Made by a program: the position numbers and the translations under genes. The notes beneath the pieces were generated by a model. The model was not told where the DNA came from and made no database searches. It saw nothing but the letters and a program-made list of their open reading frames with translations. From the NCBI GenBank assembly GCA_041658605.1, contig JBAZZU010000010.1, positions 6,886 to 70,885 of the forward strand: a stretch of DNA of 64,000 nt. Direction: 5' to 3'. Source of the DNA: JBAZWE01 sp041658605 (GTDB taxonomy: Bacteria; Actinomycetota; Thermoleophilia; BMS3ABIN01). This document shows positions 17,162-25,600 of this stretch, in pieces; positions within the stretch are counted from its first letter, which is position 1, and each line of letters begins with the position of its first letter.

Positions 17162-17199
17162 AAAAACAAGGCACCCGCTTTACCGGGCGCCGGAGTTTG

Positions 17200-17239
17200 A
17201 ATAAAGATAAAAGCGGCACAGGACTCGTCCTGTGCCGCT
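17200..17239 (-). terminator. hairpin terminator between ftsZ and the RAM-domain gene
   Basis: A perfect 12-bp stem (AGCGGCACAGGA, 17212-17223, paired with 17228-17239) with a CTCG tetraloop. On the minus strand it is followed by TTTATCTTTATT, a good U-rich tail for the 17331-17567 gene. On the plus strand only a weak T tract follows, so it may also serve ftsZ as a bidirectional element. Confidence 0.75.
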
Positions 17240-17330
17240 GCTGTTTCCCCTTTCCTCATAGCCCCTTAACAAAACACCAGGACCGCACCGGTTCCTCCCG
17301 GCCAGCCGCAAATGCCCGCTCTGTCCGCCG

Positions 17331-17567
17331 CTAGGGCAGGTCGACCACCACGCAGGTCATGGTCTGAGCGATGCCGTCGATGGACTGAATCCGCGAAACG
17401 ACCGTATTGCCCAGCTCGCTCACATCACCGCCTTCGATATAAGCGATTATGTCGTACGCGCCGGTAACCGCATGGGCGCTCTTGACCCCGGATATCTCAG
17501 CCATCTGCTTGCGGGCCTCGCCGGCGCGACCCGGGGTTGCGTTTATGAGAACATAGGCTGCAGCCAT
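17331..17567 (-). CDS. stand-alone Lrp/AsnC ligand-binding (RAM) domain protein
   Basis: 78 aa corresponding only to the amino-acid-sensing C-terminal domain of Lrp/AsnC regulators; there is no helix-turn-helix. Typical RAM pattern: AYVLINATPGRAGEARKQMAE, then GVKSAHAVTGAYDIIAYI and a final TMTCVVVDL. Such stand-alone domains form ring oligomers and may bind amino acids or act with full-length Lrp. It has a near-perfect ribosome site (AGGAGGT, 7 nt before ATG 17567). It is convergent with ftsZ and followed by a strong terminator, so it is monocistronic. Confidence 0.85.
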   Translation of the reverse strand: MAAAYVLINATPGRAGEARKQMAEISGVKSAHAVTGAYDIIAYIEGGDVSELGNTVVSRIQSIDGIAQTMTCVVVDLP

Positions 17568-17720
17568 CTACCCGACCTCCTGTAAGAGATTATAGAATGG
17601 ACCAGCATAAACATATTCCGCGGGCGGCCCTCCCGTCAATTATCCCGGGAGCAGCGAAGTTCTAAACCGCGATGCGAGGACATGCAAACGGGCAGTCCCA
17701 AATCGATCGAGCGGAAAAAA

Positions 17721-18518
17721 ATGAAAAGACTGATTGTCAACGCGGATGATTTCGGCCTCACGGAGGGCGTCAATCGCGGCATCATCGAATGCCACGAACG
17801 GGGCGTCGTCACCAGCACGACGCTGCTCGTGAACGCCGGCGCCGCCGAGGCTGCCGCCGAGGCTGCCGCCAGACATCCGCAGCTGGGTGTCGGACTGCAC
17901 CTGAACCTGACATCCGGGAAGCCCATGCTTGACGCACTGGAGGTCCGTTCGCTGATTGGCGACGACGGCCTGTTTCCCGGGATGTCCGCCATGGTCCGAA
18001 GACTGATAAGCGGCCGCGCGCACGCGGACGAGCTTGCGGCCGAAGCCCGCGCCCAGATCGACAAATGCGTCGAACTTGGAATCAAGCCCACCCACATAGA
18101 CAGCCATCATCACCTGCTTGCCCTGCCGAGGCTGCGCTCAGCCGTCTCCGGTGTGTGCCGTAGCGCGGGTATAACCAGGATGAGGGGTTACCATATGTCA
18201 GCAAGAAGTTTAAAGGGGTTCGCCATATCGGCGGCCGCGCGCATGCCCGCGGGGGAGCCTCTTGATACACCCGACAGGTTTTCCGGCATCGAGGTTATGG
18301 GAAGAAGAGATATGGCGGTTTCCCTGGGACACGAGCTCGCGGCGCCGGGAGACACGCTCGAATTCATGTGCCATCCCGGCTACGCCGACGATATTCTCTC
18401 TCGCGTGTCGGGATACAACAGCCTGCGCGAGGTCGAGCTCAAGGCCCTGTTGTCAGAAGAGTTTATCCGCGCGATCGAGGTGGCCGGGGTTCGGCCGGTC
18501 TCGTTCAGGGATCTTTAG
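17721..18518 (+). CDS. YdjC/ChbG-family carbohydrate deacetylase
   Basis: Metal-dependent deacetylase fold that acts on N-acetylated sugars. Metal-binding motifs: NADDFGLTEGVN at the N-terminus and the THIDSHHHLL histidines near residue 115; EFMCHPGYAD is the C-terminal motif. Starting at ATG 17721 gives 265 aa, beginning MKRLIVNADDFG like relatives; an upstream ATG at 17682 would add 13 residues. It is followed 13 bp later by gpgS, so it is probably in the glucosylglycerate operon. It could prepare or trim an amino sugar, but the substrate is unknown. Confidence 0.88.
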   Translation: MKRLIVNADDFGLTEGVNRGIIECHERGVVTSTTLLVNAGAAEAAAEAAARHPQLGVGLHLNLTSGKPMLDALEVRSLIGDDGLFPGMSAMVRRLISGRAHADELAAEARAQIDKCVELGIKPTHIDSHHHLLALPRLRSAVSGVCRSAGITRMRGYHMSARSLKGFAISAAARMPAGEPLDTPDRFSGIEVMGRRDMAVSLGHELAAPGDTLEFMCHPGYADDILSRVSGYNSLREVELKALLSEEFIRAIEVAGVRPVSFRDL

Positions 18519-18531
18519 GAAGGGAAGCTCA

Positions 18532-19536
18532 TTGAAGCCTGCCGAATGGTTTCGCCAACGCACATATCATTACTCCGTGTTCTCGGACGTGGAAGAGCTT
18601 GTGGGGCTAAAACAGAAACAGGGTCTGACGATAAGCGTCTGCCTGCCGACCATGAACGAGGCGGACACTATCCCCAACATCCTTCCCGTGATCCAGCGCT
18701 CCCTCATGGAGCGTCACAAGCTGGTCGACCAGCTGGCGATAATCGACTCCCGCAGCACTGATGACACCGTCCGGGTCGCAAGGGAGCTGGGTGCGGAGGT
18801 CTTCTTCGACGACGAATACCTGACTGGTCAGCCACCGGCGTATGGGAAGGGAGAGGCCCTCTGGAAAAGCCTGGTGCCCCTCACGGGCGATATCATCGTC
18901 TGGGTGGACTCAGACATCAAGAACTTTTCTGCGCGGTTCATATATGGCCTGGTGGGGCCGCTCCTGAAAAACCCCGGGATAGGTTACGTCAAGGGCTATT
19001 ACCGCCGCCCGCTGTTTCTGGGCGAGATGAAGAGAGAGACTGGTGGCGGCCGGGTCACGGAGATTTGCGCCCGCCCCCTGATAAACATGTTTTATCCAGA
19101 GCTTGCGGGGCTCATCCAGCCGCTTTCCGGAGAGTACGCAGGCCGCAGGAGCATCCTCGAGAGTGTCCCGTTCTTCACGGGATATGGCGTGGAGATCGGC
19201 CTCGACATCGACATATACCACAAGTATGGTCTTACATCAATAGCCCAGACCGATCTGAAGCGCCGGGTCCATCACAACCAGAGCACGGAAGCACTGGGAC
19301 GCATGTCATTCGGCATCATGCAGGCTGTTTTCACACGCCTGCACGATGAGGGCCGCATGGATAGCGGGGCTGCGCCGGGCGCGCTCTACAGCAGCATCCA
19401 CTTCAGGGAGGGCGAATACGGACTCGACTCGAAGGAGATAAGGGTCGTGGAAAGGCCGCCGCTTGCATCGCTGGAGGAATACCGCCGCATCCACAAGGTG
19501 AGGCCCGCGTCAGACGGGGAGGGGAAAAAACGATGA
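18532..19536 (+). CDS. gpgS: glucosyl-3-phosphoglycerate synthase
   Basis: GT81 retaining glycosyltransferase that moves glucose from an NDP-glucose to 3-phosphoglycerate, making glucosyl-3-phosphoglycerate. Family landmarks: SVCLPTMNEADTI, GKGEALWKSL, the metal-binding VWVDSDIKN, YYRRPL, GGGRVTEICARPL, QPLSGEYAGRR and GYGVEIGLDIDIY. The start is TTG 18532 (334 aa) behind GGAAGGGA; the frame is open further upstream but overlaps the deacetylase gene. Its stop overlaps the next gene as ATGA. In mycobacteria GpgS begins methylglucose lipopolysaccharide synthesis; elsewhere the product becomes the compatible solute glucosylglycerate. Confidence 0.92.
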   Translation: MKPAEWFRQRTYHYSVFSDVEELVGLKQKQGLTISVCLPTMNEADTIPNILPVIQRSLMERHKLVDQLAIIDSRSTDDTVRVARELGAEVFFDDEYLTGQPPAYGKGEALWKSLVPLTGDIIVWVDSDIKNFSARFIYGLVGPLLKNPGIGYVKGYYRRPLFLGEMKRETGGGRVTEICARPLINMFYPELAGLIQPLSGEYAGRRSILESVPFFTGYGVEIGLDIDIYHKYGLTSIAQTDLKRRVHHNQSTEALGRMSFGIMQAVFTRLHDEGRMDSGAAPGALYSSIHFREGEYGLDSKEIRVVERPPLASLEEYRRIHKVRPASDGEGKKR

Positions 19537-20363
19537 CTCCGACCCCGCGTATTTTATATACCGATCTGGACGGCACCCTGTTTGGACAGGGGGGCTCTCC
19601 GTTTCGCACGGCGACGGGCGACTTCACATTCGCCGGCGCCCGGGCGCTCGAACTTTGTCATCAGCAGGGAGTGGAGCTCGCACTTGTCTCCGGACGCAGC
19701 CTTGCCATGTTGCAGGAAGACGCGCGCGTCCTGGGTGCGGCAAGCATCATAGGAGAGGCGGGTTGTGTGATCGTCCGGGATCCCGGAAGAACGACCCTGC
19801 GCAATTGCGGCCCCTTCGGGAACGTCGAAGGCATGAGCGTCTTTGACGAGATCGCCGCGACCGGAGCTCCCGGCCTCCTGCTGGATAATTACGCCGGCGC
19901 GCTCACATACCACTTGCCCTGGTCTCAAAGTCACGCATACTCCCACCTGATGCGAGGCTACATCAATACCGCCGACGCCGACATACTCCTGGAGAAACAC
20001 GGGCATCACGAACTCAAGGTGGTCGATAACGGCATCATCGAGGACCGCGGTTTTGGCCTGAATGTGGGGGAGCTTCATGCATATCACATCATTCCCCGCG
20101 CCGCCGGCAAGGGCAGCGCCATCAGGCTGCACCTGGAGGTGTCGGGCCTGGGCAGGGACGATGCCTTTGCGTGCGGAGACTCGGCTCAGGATCTGGAGAT
20201 GGCGAACGAGGTCGGAACGCTGTATCTGATGTCCAACGCGATATCCAACGGTCTTACGGAATCAGAAATAGCCGGGGATCACGATAACGTAGTGGTTGCC
20301 GGTGCCCCGATGGTAGAGGGTTTTCTGCTGGCGGTTCGTGATGCGCTCGGGGTCGAGGCTTAA
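19533..20363 (+). CDS. HAD phosphatase, probable glucosyl-3-phosphoglycerate phosphatase
   Basis: HAD superfamily, subclass IIB. Motif I is YTDLDGTLFG near residue 10, motif II VSGRS near residue 53, Lys in AAGKGSAIRLHL and motif IV GDSAQDLEMANEVG near residue 210. Translationally coupled to gpgS (ATGA overlap), so it most likely removes the phosphate from glucosyl-3-phosphoglycerate, as the mannosyl-3-phosphoglycerate-phosphatase-like GpgP of Persephonella does. Mycobacterial GpgP is a histidine-phosphatase, so this would be the alternative solution. 276 aa. Confidence 0.82.
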   Translation: MTPTPRILYTDLDGTLFGQGGSPFRTATGDFTFAGARALELCHQQGVELALVSGRSLAMLQEDARVLGAASIIGEAGCVIVRDPGRTTLRNCGPFGNVEGMSVFDEIAATGAPGLLLDNYAGALTYHLPWSQSHAYSHLMRGYINTADADILLEKHGHHELKVVDNGIIEDRGFGLNVGELHAYHIIPRAAGKGSAIRLHLEVSGLGRDDAFACGDSAQDLEMANEVGTLYLMSNAISNGLTESEIAGDHDNVVVAGAPMVEGFLLAVRDALGVEA

Positions 20364-20402
20364 ATAATCAGGGGCAGCCCGAGCTCCCAACACCGCCTCC
20401 GG

Positions 20403-20888
20403 TCAGTCGCTCTTGAAGTCCTCGGGGGTAACGTTATTGAGAAAATCGCGGAATTTTTCCACGACCTCCTCCGGGTCTTCCACTTCGTGGTCGAATTCGA
20501 TCGCGTTGTCCTCGATCAGCTGGTCGTCCGCATATATGGGCGCGTTTGCTCTGACCGCCAGGGCCAGCGCATCGCTAGGGCGTGAGTCGACATCGATCTC
20601 ACCGGAATCCATGCGAAGGGTAAGAAGCGCATAGAATGTGTTTTCGCGCAGCTCGGTGACCGTCACCTTCAGTACTTCCGCGTTTAGCTGTGTCAGGATC
20701 GAGGTCATGAGATCGTGTGTCATCGGCCGGGGGAGTTCGGTTCCCTGGAGCTTCATCAGGATCGACGCGGCCTCCTGGTGGCCGATCCAGATTGGAAGAA
20801 ATTTGTTGGCTTCGGTCGTCTTGAGCAGAATGATCGGCTGTTTGCCGACCACATCGAAGCTTATTCCGTAGAGGACCATCTCTTTCAA
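20403..20888 (-). CDS. bifunctional nuclease family protein (DUF151)
   Basis: Family with reported DNase/RNase activity in plants and conserved in actinobacteria. Conserved features: QPIILLKTTEANKFLPIWIG near the N-terminus, RPMTHDLMTSIL, FYALLTL and the DVDSRPSDALALAVRANAPIY signature, followed by an acidic tail. A strong promoter -10 at 20910-20915 lies inside the longer open frame (ATG 20945), so that start cannot be used from this promoter. TTG 20888, 8 nt after AGGGG, gives 161 aa, the family size. ATG 20879 is the fallback. Function in this organism unknown. Confidence 0.85.
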   Translation of the reverse strand: MKEMVLYGISFDVVGKQPIILLKTTEANKFLPIWIGHQEAASILMKLQGTELPRPMTHDLMTSILTQLNAEVLKVTVTELRENTFYALLTLRMDSGEIDVDSRPSDALALAVRANAPIYADDQLIEDNAIEFDHEVEDPEEVVEKFRDFLNNVTPEDFKSD

Positions 20889-20909
20889 AACATTCACCCC
20901 TGTATTGCC

Positions 20910-20939
20910 ATTATAGAAGAGAGATCGTTTGCTTGCCAG
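20910..20939 (-). promoter_or_regulatory. sigma-70-type promoter of the DUF151 gene
   Basis: Minus strand CTGGCA (20934-20939), an 18-nt spacer, then a perfect TATAAT (20910-20915). The predicted start is about 15 nt before TTG 20888, giving a very short leader that contains the AGGGG ribosome site. This is what decides the start codon of the downstream gene. Confidence 0.65.
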
Positions 20940-21011
20940 CACCAATGTACGTCTTTTATCATTCCGGGCGCATATAAGCGGACTATTTTTCGAGGTATTT
21001 GACCAATCGGC

Positions 21012-21042
21012 TTGACAAGCACGTACCCGTATTGGCTAAACT
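21012..21042 (+). promoter_or_regulatory. probable promoter of tRNA-Ile
   Basis: Perfect TTGACA at 21012-21017 and TAAACT at 21037-21042, separated by 19 nt (a GCTAAA with 17 nt spacing is the alternative -10). A small GGACG/CGTCC hairpin lies between it and the tRNA. Confidence 0.5.
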
Positions 21043-21079
21043 GTTAGCCGGACGCAAGCCGTCCGCCTTCTTTTTTACG

Positions 21080-21156
21080 GGGCGTATAGCTCAGCTGGTT
21101 AGAGCGCATCTCTGATAAGGATGAGGTCCCTGGTTCGAATCCAGGTACGCCCACCA
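21080..21156 (+). tRNA. tRNA-Ile (GAT)
   Basis: Acceptor stem GGGCGTA pairs with TACGCCC. The D-loop is AGCTCAGCTGGTTAGAGC. The anticodon GAT is at 21114-21116 in the loop CTGATAA, and the T-arm is CCTGGTTCGAATCCAGG. The 3' CCA is encoded. It stands alone, not with tRNA-Ala or an rRNA operon. Confidence 0.97.
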
Positions 21157-21224
21157 CAAATCTTCGTCTTCAGCATGTCTTCCGGAAAGACCTTCCGGAA
21201 CCTTCGTTTATCAACCGCCGCCGC

Positions 21225-22256
21225 TCATGATCCCCTCAGCTTTACCCACGTATAGCCCGCATTGCGGCTGGTAATGATGGTCTGTCCATCGCCGACAGCG
21301 CACACGGTGGTGGCATCCGCCGCTGCAATCGCACGAAGCGCCTGATTCGTGTGTGATATAGCCGGCTGCCATTCTCCGCCGGCGTCGGCGCTTCTCCACA
21401 CGGTGCCGTTCCAGCCGACCGTCACCACGCCCCGCGGGCCGACACTTTGTATCCCCAGCAGGTCGGCACTCATGTCTCTTGGCCCGTATGCCCAGTCGAT
21501 GCCGCCGTTTGCGGTTTTAAGGACCACCGTCTTTCCGCCCGCCAGATAAGCCTTCTCGATTTCCAGGTTGCCGGCCAGATAAGCGATATCAGCATCATAC
21601 AGGTCGACGCCGAAGAGCTTGACACCTTCCCCTGGTATTGTTAATTCATGCCAGTCTTTCGCATTGGTTGTCCGGAAGACGCGACCATTAGAGCTGACCG
21701 TCATGCCCACGCCATCAGGAGTGAAATCAACATCCTCGAAATAGAGGGAAGGCTCGAGGCCCCGGGACTGATCGCTCCAGGTTATGCCACCATCCTCTGT
21801 ATGGATTATCGTTCCGTGCCAGCCGACAGCCACCGCGCCGCCGCCACTGATGGAAGCGACCCGGTTCAGGGTTTCCCCGGTAGGCGAATCGACGGGAATC
21901 CAGGTAATGCCGCCATCAGTCGAGCGCAGGATGTTTCCACCAGAGCCGACGGCCACAGCCGTGTTTCCTTCGAGGATGGCTACCGAGTTGAGATCTGCCT
22001 TTGAGTCCACCCTGGCCTCACTCCAGGTCTGGCCGGTATCCGTCGAGCGCAGGATTGTTCCGTGCCACCCGGAGATAAGCCCCAGCGAGGGACCGGAAAA
22101 AGTGATGTCAGTATATATTTGTTGCCAGGCTGGCCGTGCCGGCTCTGCGTTGACTGGGGCGGCAGTTTCCTCAGACCCGCCCGGAAGACAGCCCGATGCC
22201 ATGGTGAGGAGCACCAGCAGCAGGAATAAAAAAACAAACAGGAACTTGCGTTGCAC
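21225..22256 (-). CDS. secreted lipoprotein with BNR/YCF48-like beta-propeller repeats
   Basis: 343 aa, GTG start behind GGGAGG. The signal peptide ends in a lipobox-like MASGC (Cys 23), so it is probably anchored to the outer face of the membrane. Six Asp-box repeats are visible: STDTGQTW, STDGGITW, TEDGGITW, TANGGIDW, SADAGGEW and SRNAGYTW, spaced about 45 residues, typical of a photosystem-assembly (YCF48)-like propeller. Such proteins usually bind partners or glycans; no sialidase catalytic set is apparent. It is the neighbour of, and on the same strand as, a membrane-anchored glycosidase-like gene. Confidence 0.82.
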   Translation of the reverse strand: MQRKFLFVFLFLLLVLLTMASGCLPGGSEETAAPVNAEPARPAWQQIYTDITFSGPSLGLISGWHGTILRSTDTGQTWSEARVDSKADLNSVAILEGNTAVAVGSGGNILRSTDGGITWIPVDSPTGETLNRVASISGGGAVAVGWHGTIIHTEDGGITWSDQSRGLEPSLYFEDVDFTPDGVGMTVSSNGRVFRTTNAKDWHELTIPGEGVKLFGVDLYDADIAYLAGNLEIEKAYLAGGKTVVLKTANGGIDWAYGPRDMSADLLGIQSVGPRGVVTVGWNGTVWRSADAGGEWQPAISHTNQALRAIAAADATTVCAVGDGQTIITSRNAGYTWVKLRGS

Positions 22257-22319
22257 GAAAACCTCCCGGATAAGCGGACCGGATGCCCGCCTGATTGCAC
22301 CACCTGATTTTACACCAGC

Positions 22320-23678
22320 CTACCGCCTCTCTACAAAGACCGGCACTGGGCCCGGAGATAAATCGCCAGCATCAGCCTCGCTGGTCAGACCGTCCAGGCT
22401 GGTAATGGTAAGAGGGCCCGTTATTTCCCCGGAAAGCCGGGATCCGGGCTCACCCCAGACGATAAAGACAGGCTGACGACCATCGCTGAAAGAAAATCTG
22501 TACTGGCCAGGAGCCAGAACTTCCACGCCGAAGCACCCCGTAAGCCTGGATGCGAGCAATTGATAAGCGCGGAAGGCCATCTTCCTGGTGCCGCCCCCGA
22601 TACCGCGTTTCGCCTCCTGACCTAGTCCGTTATAGACGAGTCCGGAGTTGTCAAAGTAACCGTCTTCAACGCCGCCATAGGTGCAGTTTTCGTAAGGTCT
22701 CGACCAGGAGACCCGCTCAACGCCGGCCCCCAGGGAGGACACAAATCTCATAATAAGCGCCGAGGCCTGATCCTCCTCGGTTTGTGCCGGAGCTTCCGGC
22801 GGCCATGCCGGCCGGCCTGTTGTAGTGGCTGCTTCCGTCATCCAGATGGCGACATCCCCCATATCGTGGGTGATGAGAAGGTCCCTGTATTCCACGACAC
22901 TCTTCACAAGTTCGCCCTCTCTTCCAAAATATCCATAAAAGTGAAAGTCGAAGATATCAAAAGGACGAGACCCGTTTGTCGGGCTTGAAGCAATGGATGC
23001 AACGACGCCTTTATAAAAATCGTAGGACTCCTGCGGGCCGGGCCGCAGAGTGGCGACACCGCCGAGCGCGACGCGGCAGTCGGGGCACTCCTCTCTGACC
23101 ACACGCTGTCCAGACACAAAGAAACGGGCGAAATCTTCCGGAGAGTTCCAGCCCAGGTTTCCCTCATTGCCGATCTGCCATACGGAAATCCAGGGATAGC
23201 GGCCGATCAACATTCGCAGGTCAGACTCGAAAGCCGGGAGGTCGACGAGCCCGGCGGGGTTTTGCGGTCGAACGCAGCCGACCACATCAAGCCCATTATT
23301 ACGATATTTGCCGAGCAGCCCGGGGTGATCGTAAAACATACCATTCTCATAGACAAAATCCGCCCTGGCCCATGTGGCGCCCAGTTCCCCTACCAGTCCA
23401 AGCGAGAAGTTCTCGTACTCGTCCAACGAATCAAGGCCGAGAGAGGCGATCATGGCCTGGCCCGGACCGCCGGGAACCTCATCGAGCGAGCCGGGGCTGT
23501 AGATTCCAAAAGGAGAACAAATCTGAGCGGCTGCGGCGCTGTCCACTTCCCTGTCGCCAGGCAGAGCGATCACAAGCGCTGTCAGGCCTACGCCGGCCAT
23601 GCTCGCGAGGATTAGCGCTATGACATATGTACGTGCTTTCACAGGCCTCTCAGGACGGTATGATTTGACCAGGGCCAT
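22320..23678 (-). CDS. membrane-anchored TIM-barrel glycoside-hydrolase-like protein
   Basis: About 452 aa from ATG 23678. An N-terminal transmembrane/signal helix (YVIALILASMAGVGLTALVIAL, residues about 19-40) is followed by an extracellular (beta/alpha)8-like domain. A clan-A pattern is visible: acid/base Glu in WQIGNEGNLGW and a candidate nucleophile Glu in IWMTEAATTTG, with FDFHFYGYFG between them. The last 90 residues look like a small beta domain. GTG 23642 is an alternative start with GAGAGG upstream. The frame is open to 24140 but that part overlaps the divergent gene. Substrate unknown. Confidence 0.72.
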   Translation of the reverse strand: MALVKSYRPERPVKARTYVIALILASMAGVGLTALVIALPGDREVDSAAAAQICSPFGIYSPGSLDEVPGGPGQAMIASLGLDSLDEYENFSLGLVGELGATWARADFVYENGMFYDHPGLLGKYRNNGLDVVGCVRPQNPAGLVDLPAFESDLRMLIGRYPWISVWQIGNEGNLGWNSPEDFARFFVSGQRVVREECPDCRVALGGVATLRPGPQESYDFYKGVVASIASSPTNGSRPFDIFDFHFYGYFGREGELVKSVVEYRDLLITHDMGDVAIWMTEAATTTGRPAWPPEAPAQTEEDQASALIMRFVSSLGAGVERVSWSRPYENCTYGGVEDGYFDNSGLVYNGLGQEAKRGIGGGTRKMAFRAYQLLASRLTGCFGVEVLAPGQYRFSFSDGRQPVFIVWGEPGSRLSGEITGPLTITSLDGLTSEADAGDLSPGPVPVFVERR

Positions 23679-23973
23679 GTTGAGCCATGCTTGCCTGTAT
23701 AAGAATACACCAGGAGAAAGCTTCGGTGGTGGGTTAAAGATACCCCTGCAGGACCAGCCAAAACCACCAACCCAAGCCCCCGAGCCGCCTTGCGCGGCTT
23801 TCTGAACCTGCCTGATCATCGACAGCCGGGCGTCCGGGCGCGCACACAACGCGTGTCGCGGCGGCTTAAGAGCCCGCATCCGATTGCCGATGCTGAGGCA
23901 AGCGGGGCACCACTTCTGCAAGTGCGGCCAGATCAGGCGATGCCTCCCAACCGAAACAAAGGCGGGCCCAGGC
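23679..23973. other. divergent intergenic region, 295 bp
   Basis: Between the glycosidase-like gene and the HD-GYP gene. It holds a GC-rich hairpin AGCCGC/GCGGCT near 23780-23797 followed by TTCT, and a GGTGGTGGGTTAAAGATACCCC stretch cut by short inverted repeats. I looked for a cyclic-di-GMP riboswitch because of the downstream gene and did not find its conserved core. Confidence 0.3.
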
Positions 23974-25536
23974 ATGAGCACCCATACCCCTTCCACCGCT
24001 GTTGTTCCCGGAACCCGGCCGGGTTTGCGGATAGCCCCCTTGTGGCGTTCCAGGCCAGCCCGGGCCGCGGGCGGTCTGATCGTTGTTCTGGTGGCCGCAC
24101 AGATAGCGGCAGCTGCCAGCCACGAGGCGCAGGAGTTCATCTTTCTGGGCTACTTTCTTCCGATACTTATTGCCGCAAGGTATTTTTCACGCCGCTTGGC
24201 GATCGGCGCCACCGCACTTACCACCTGTATATATGGCTTGGCCTTAATCCCATATTTCTTCCTGCATGCAGCGGAAGCGGGCGGGATCATAATCGCGCTA
24301 CTTGGCCGTTCGATCATGTTCATGGCTGCGGGGTTGCTGTTAAGCAGCATCAACCGGGGACTCCAGATTGAAAAGGATAAGGCTGTAACCGCCGAGCGCG
24401 ACCACTCTGAACGGTTGATGCTCATGCTCGAGGTTTCCAGCACGGTTTCTTCCTCGCTGAAGATCGACCAGGTGCTCCAGGTGCTCTCTGAACGCATCGT
24501 GGAGGCCATCGGTGTGACTTTCTGCCATGTCCTTCTGCTGGATGAAAAAGGAGACCACCTGAGAATGGTAGCTGCGCATCCAGCCAGGTCCATGGAATGG
24601 GAAGATACCATGGGCGCGTCACTTTCTCTTGACGAACTGCCGGACTACAGGAAGGCGCTCCAGTCACATGCGGCGGTCGTGGTCGGCGGCAGGCGCGAAG
24701 GGCCGGCGGAGACAATGCCGGAAAAACAGCGCGAGCAGATGTGCAGCGCAAAATCGCTGCTTCTCTATCCCCTGGTTGTTGGCGATCAGGCCGTAGGAGT
24801 CGTAAGTGTCGGTGAACACCGGAGCTGGGAGCGCAGCCCGTTGAGCTCGGAAAAGGCGGTCCTCTGCCAGACCATCGTAAACCAGGGAGCGGTTGCGGTT
24901 GGAAATGCCATCTCGCACGAGGTGCTGGAAGAAGCGTTTATAGGCACTATCCGCTCGCTGGCGGAAGCAATCGATGCCAAGGATTCATCAACCAGGGGGC
25001 ATTCAGACTGGGTTGCCAAGTATGCAATGATGATCGGTCGTCAGATGGGACTGGAAAACGGCAGGCTCGACGCCCTGAAGTATGCGGGCTATCTGCACGA
25101 CGTCGGCAAGATAGGCATACCGGACAGCATACTTGGAAAGACGAGCCAGCTGACCCAGGAAGAGTGGCAGCTGATGAAGAAACATCCGATCATGAGCGCC
25201 AAGATACTCGAACCCGTCCCGATCGCTCCCGCGATAAAGGCCGCCATACGACATCACCACGAGCGCTATGACGGTAAAGGCTATCCTTACGGGTTGTCCG
25301 GGGAGTCTATTCCGCTGGAGGCAAGGATCATGGCGGTGGCGGACTCCTACGAAGCAATGATTTCTGACCGGCCCTACCGGAAAGCGCTATCGGACGAGCA
25401 GGCAGTGGCCGAACTCAAGCGATGCGTGGGAAGCCAGTTTGACCCCAGGATGGTCGAAGCTTTCCTGCGCGCCCTGGGAAGAAACCCCCACAGCTCTTTT
25501 GAGAAATACGCTGACGTAGAGTCTGCCGCCAGCTAG
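23974..25536 (+). CDS. membrane GAF/HD-GYP protein, probable cyclic-di-GMP phosphodiesterase
   Basis: 520 aa from ATG 23974. Four membrane helices at the N-terminus (about residues 30-145), a coiled segment, a GAF domain (about 165-325), then HD-GYP (about 335-510). HD-GYP core motifs are complete: YLHDVGKIGIPD, HPIMSAKIL, IRHHHERYDGKGYP and ADSYEAMISDRPYR. It probably hydrolyses cyclic-di-GMP on signals sensed by the membrane or GAF part. An earlier ATG at 23884 would add 30 residues including CKC; its ribosome site is no better, so the start is uncertain. The downstream gene is convergent. Confidence 0.86.
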   Translation: MSTHTPSTAVVPGTRPGLRIAPLWRSRPARAAGGLIVVLVAAQIAAAASHEAQEFIFLGYFLPILIAARYFSRRLAIGATALTTCIYGLALIPYFFLHAAEAGGIIIALLGRSIMFMAAGLLLSSINRGLQIEKDKAVTAERDHSERLMLMLEVSSTVSSSLKIDQVLQVLSERIVEAIGVTFCHVLLLDEKGDHLRMVAAHPARSMEWEDTMGASLSLDELPDYRKALQSHAAVVVGGRREGPAETMPEKQREQMCSAKSLLLYPLVVGDQAVGVVSVGEHRSWERSPLSSEKAVLCQTIVNQGAVAVGNAISHEVLEEAFIGTIRSLAEAIDAKDSSTRGHSDWVAKYAMMIGRQMGLENGRLDALKYAGYLHDVGKIGIPDSILGKTSQLTQEEWQLMKKHPIMSAKILEPVPIAPAIKAAIRHHHERYDGKGYPYGLSGESIPLEARIMAVADSYEAMISDRPYRKALSDEQAVAELKRCVGSQFDPRMVEAFLRALGRNPHSSFEKYADVESAAS

Positions 25537-25572
25537 CAGCCGCGCGCGTAATTCCTGGGAAAAACCCCACCC

Positions 25573-25595
25573 GGGCTCTGATCAGGCAAGCCCGT
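25573..25595. terminator. weak hairpin between convergent genes
   Basis: CGGGCT (25573-25578) pairs with AGCCCG (25590-25595), followed by TTCT on the plus strand. A six-base stem and short T tract make it a marginal terminator for the HD-GYP gene and its convergent neighbour. Confidence 0.3.
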
Positions 25596-25600
25596 TCTGA

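Noticed and set aside
23679..24140. N-terminal extension of the glycosidase-like gene to 24140
   Set aside because: The extra 154 codons overlap the divergent membrane/HD-GYP gene and look like shadow sequence; a clear membrane helix begins just after ATG 23678.
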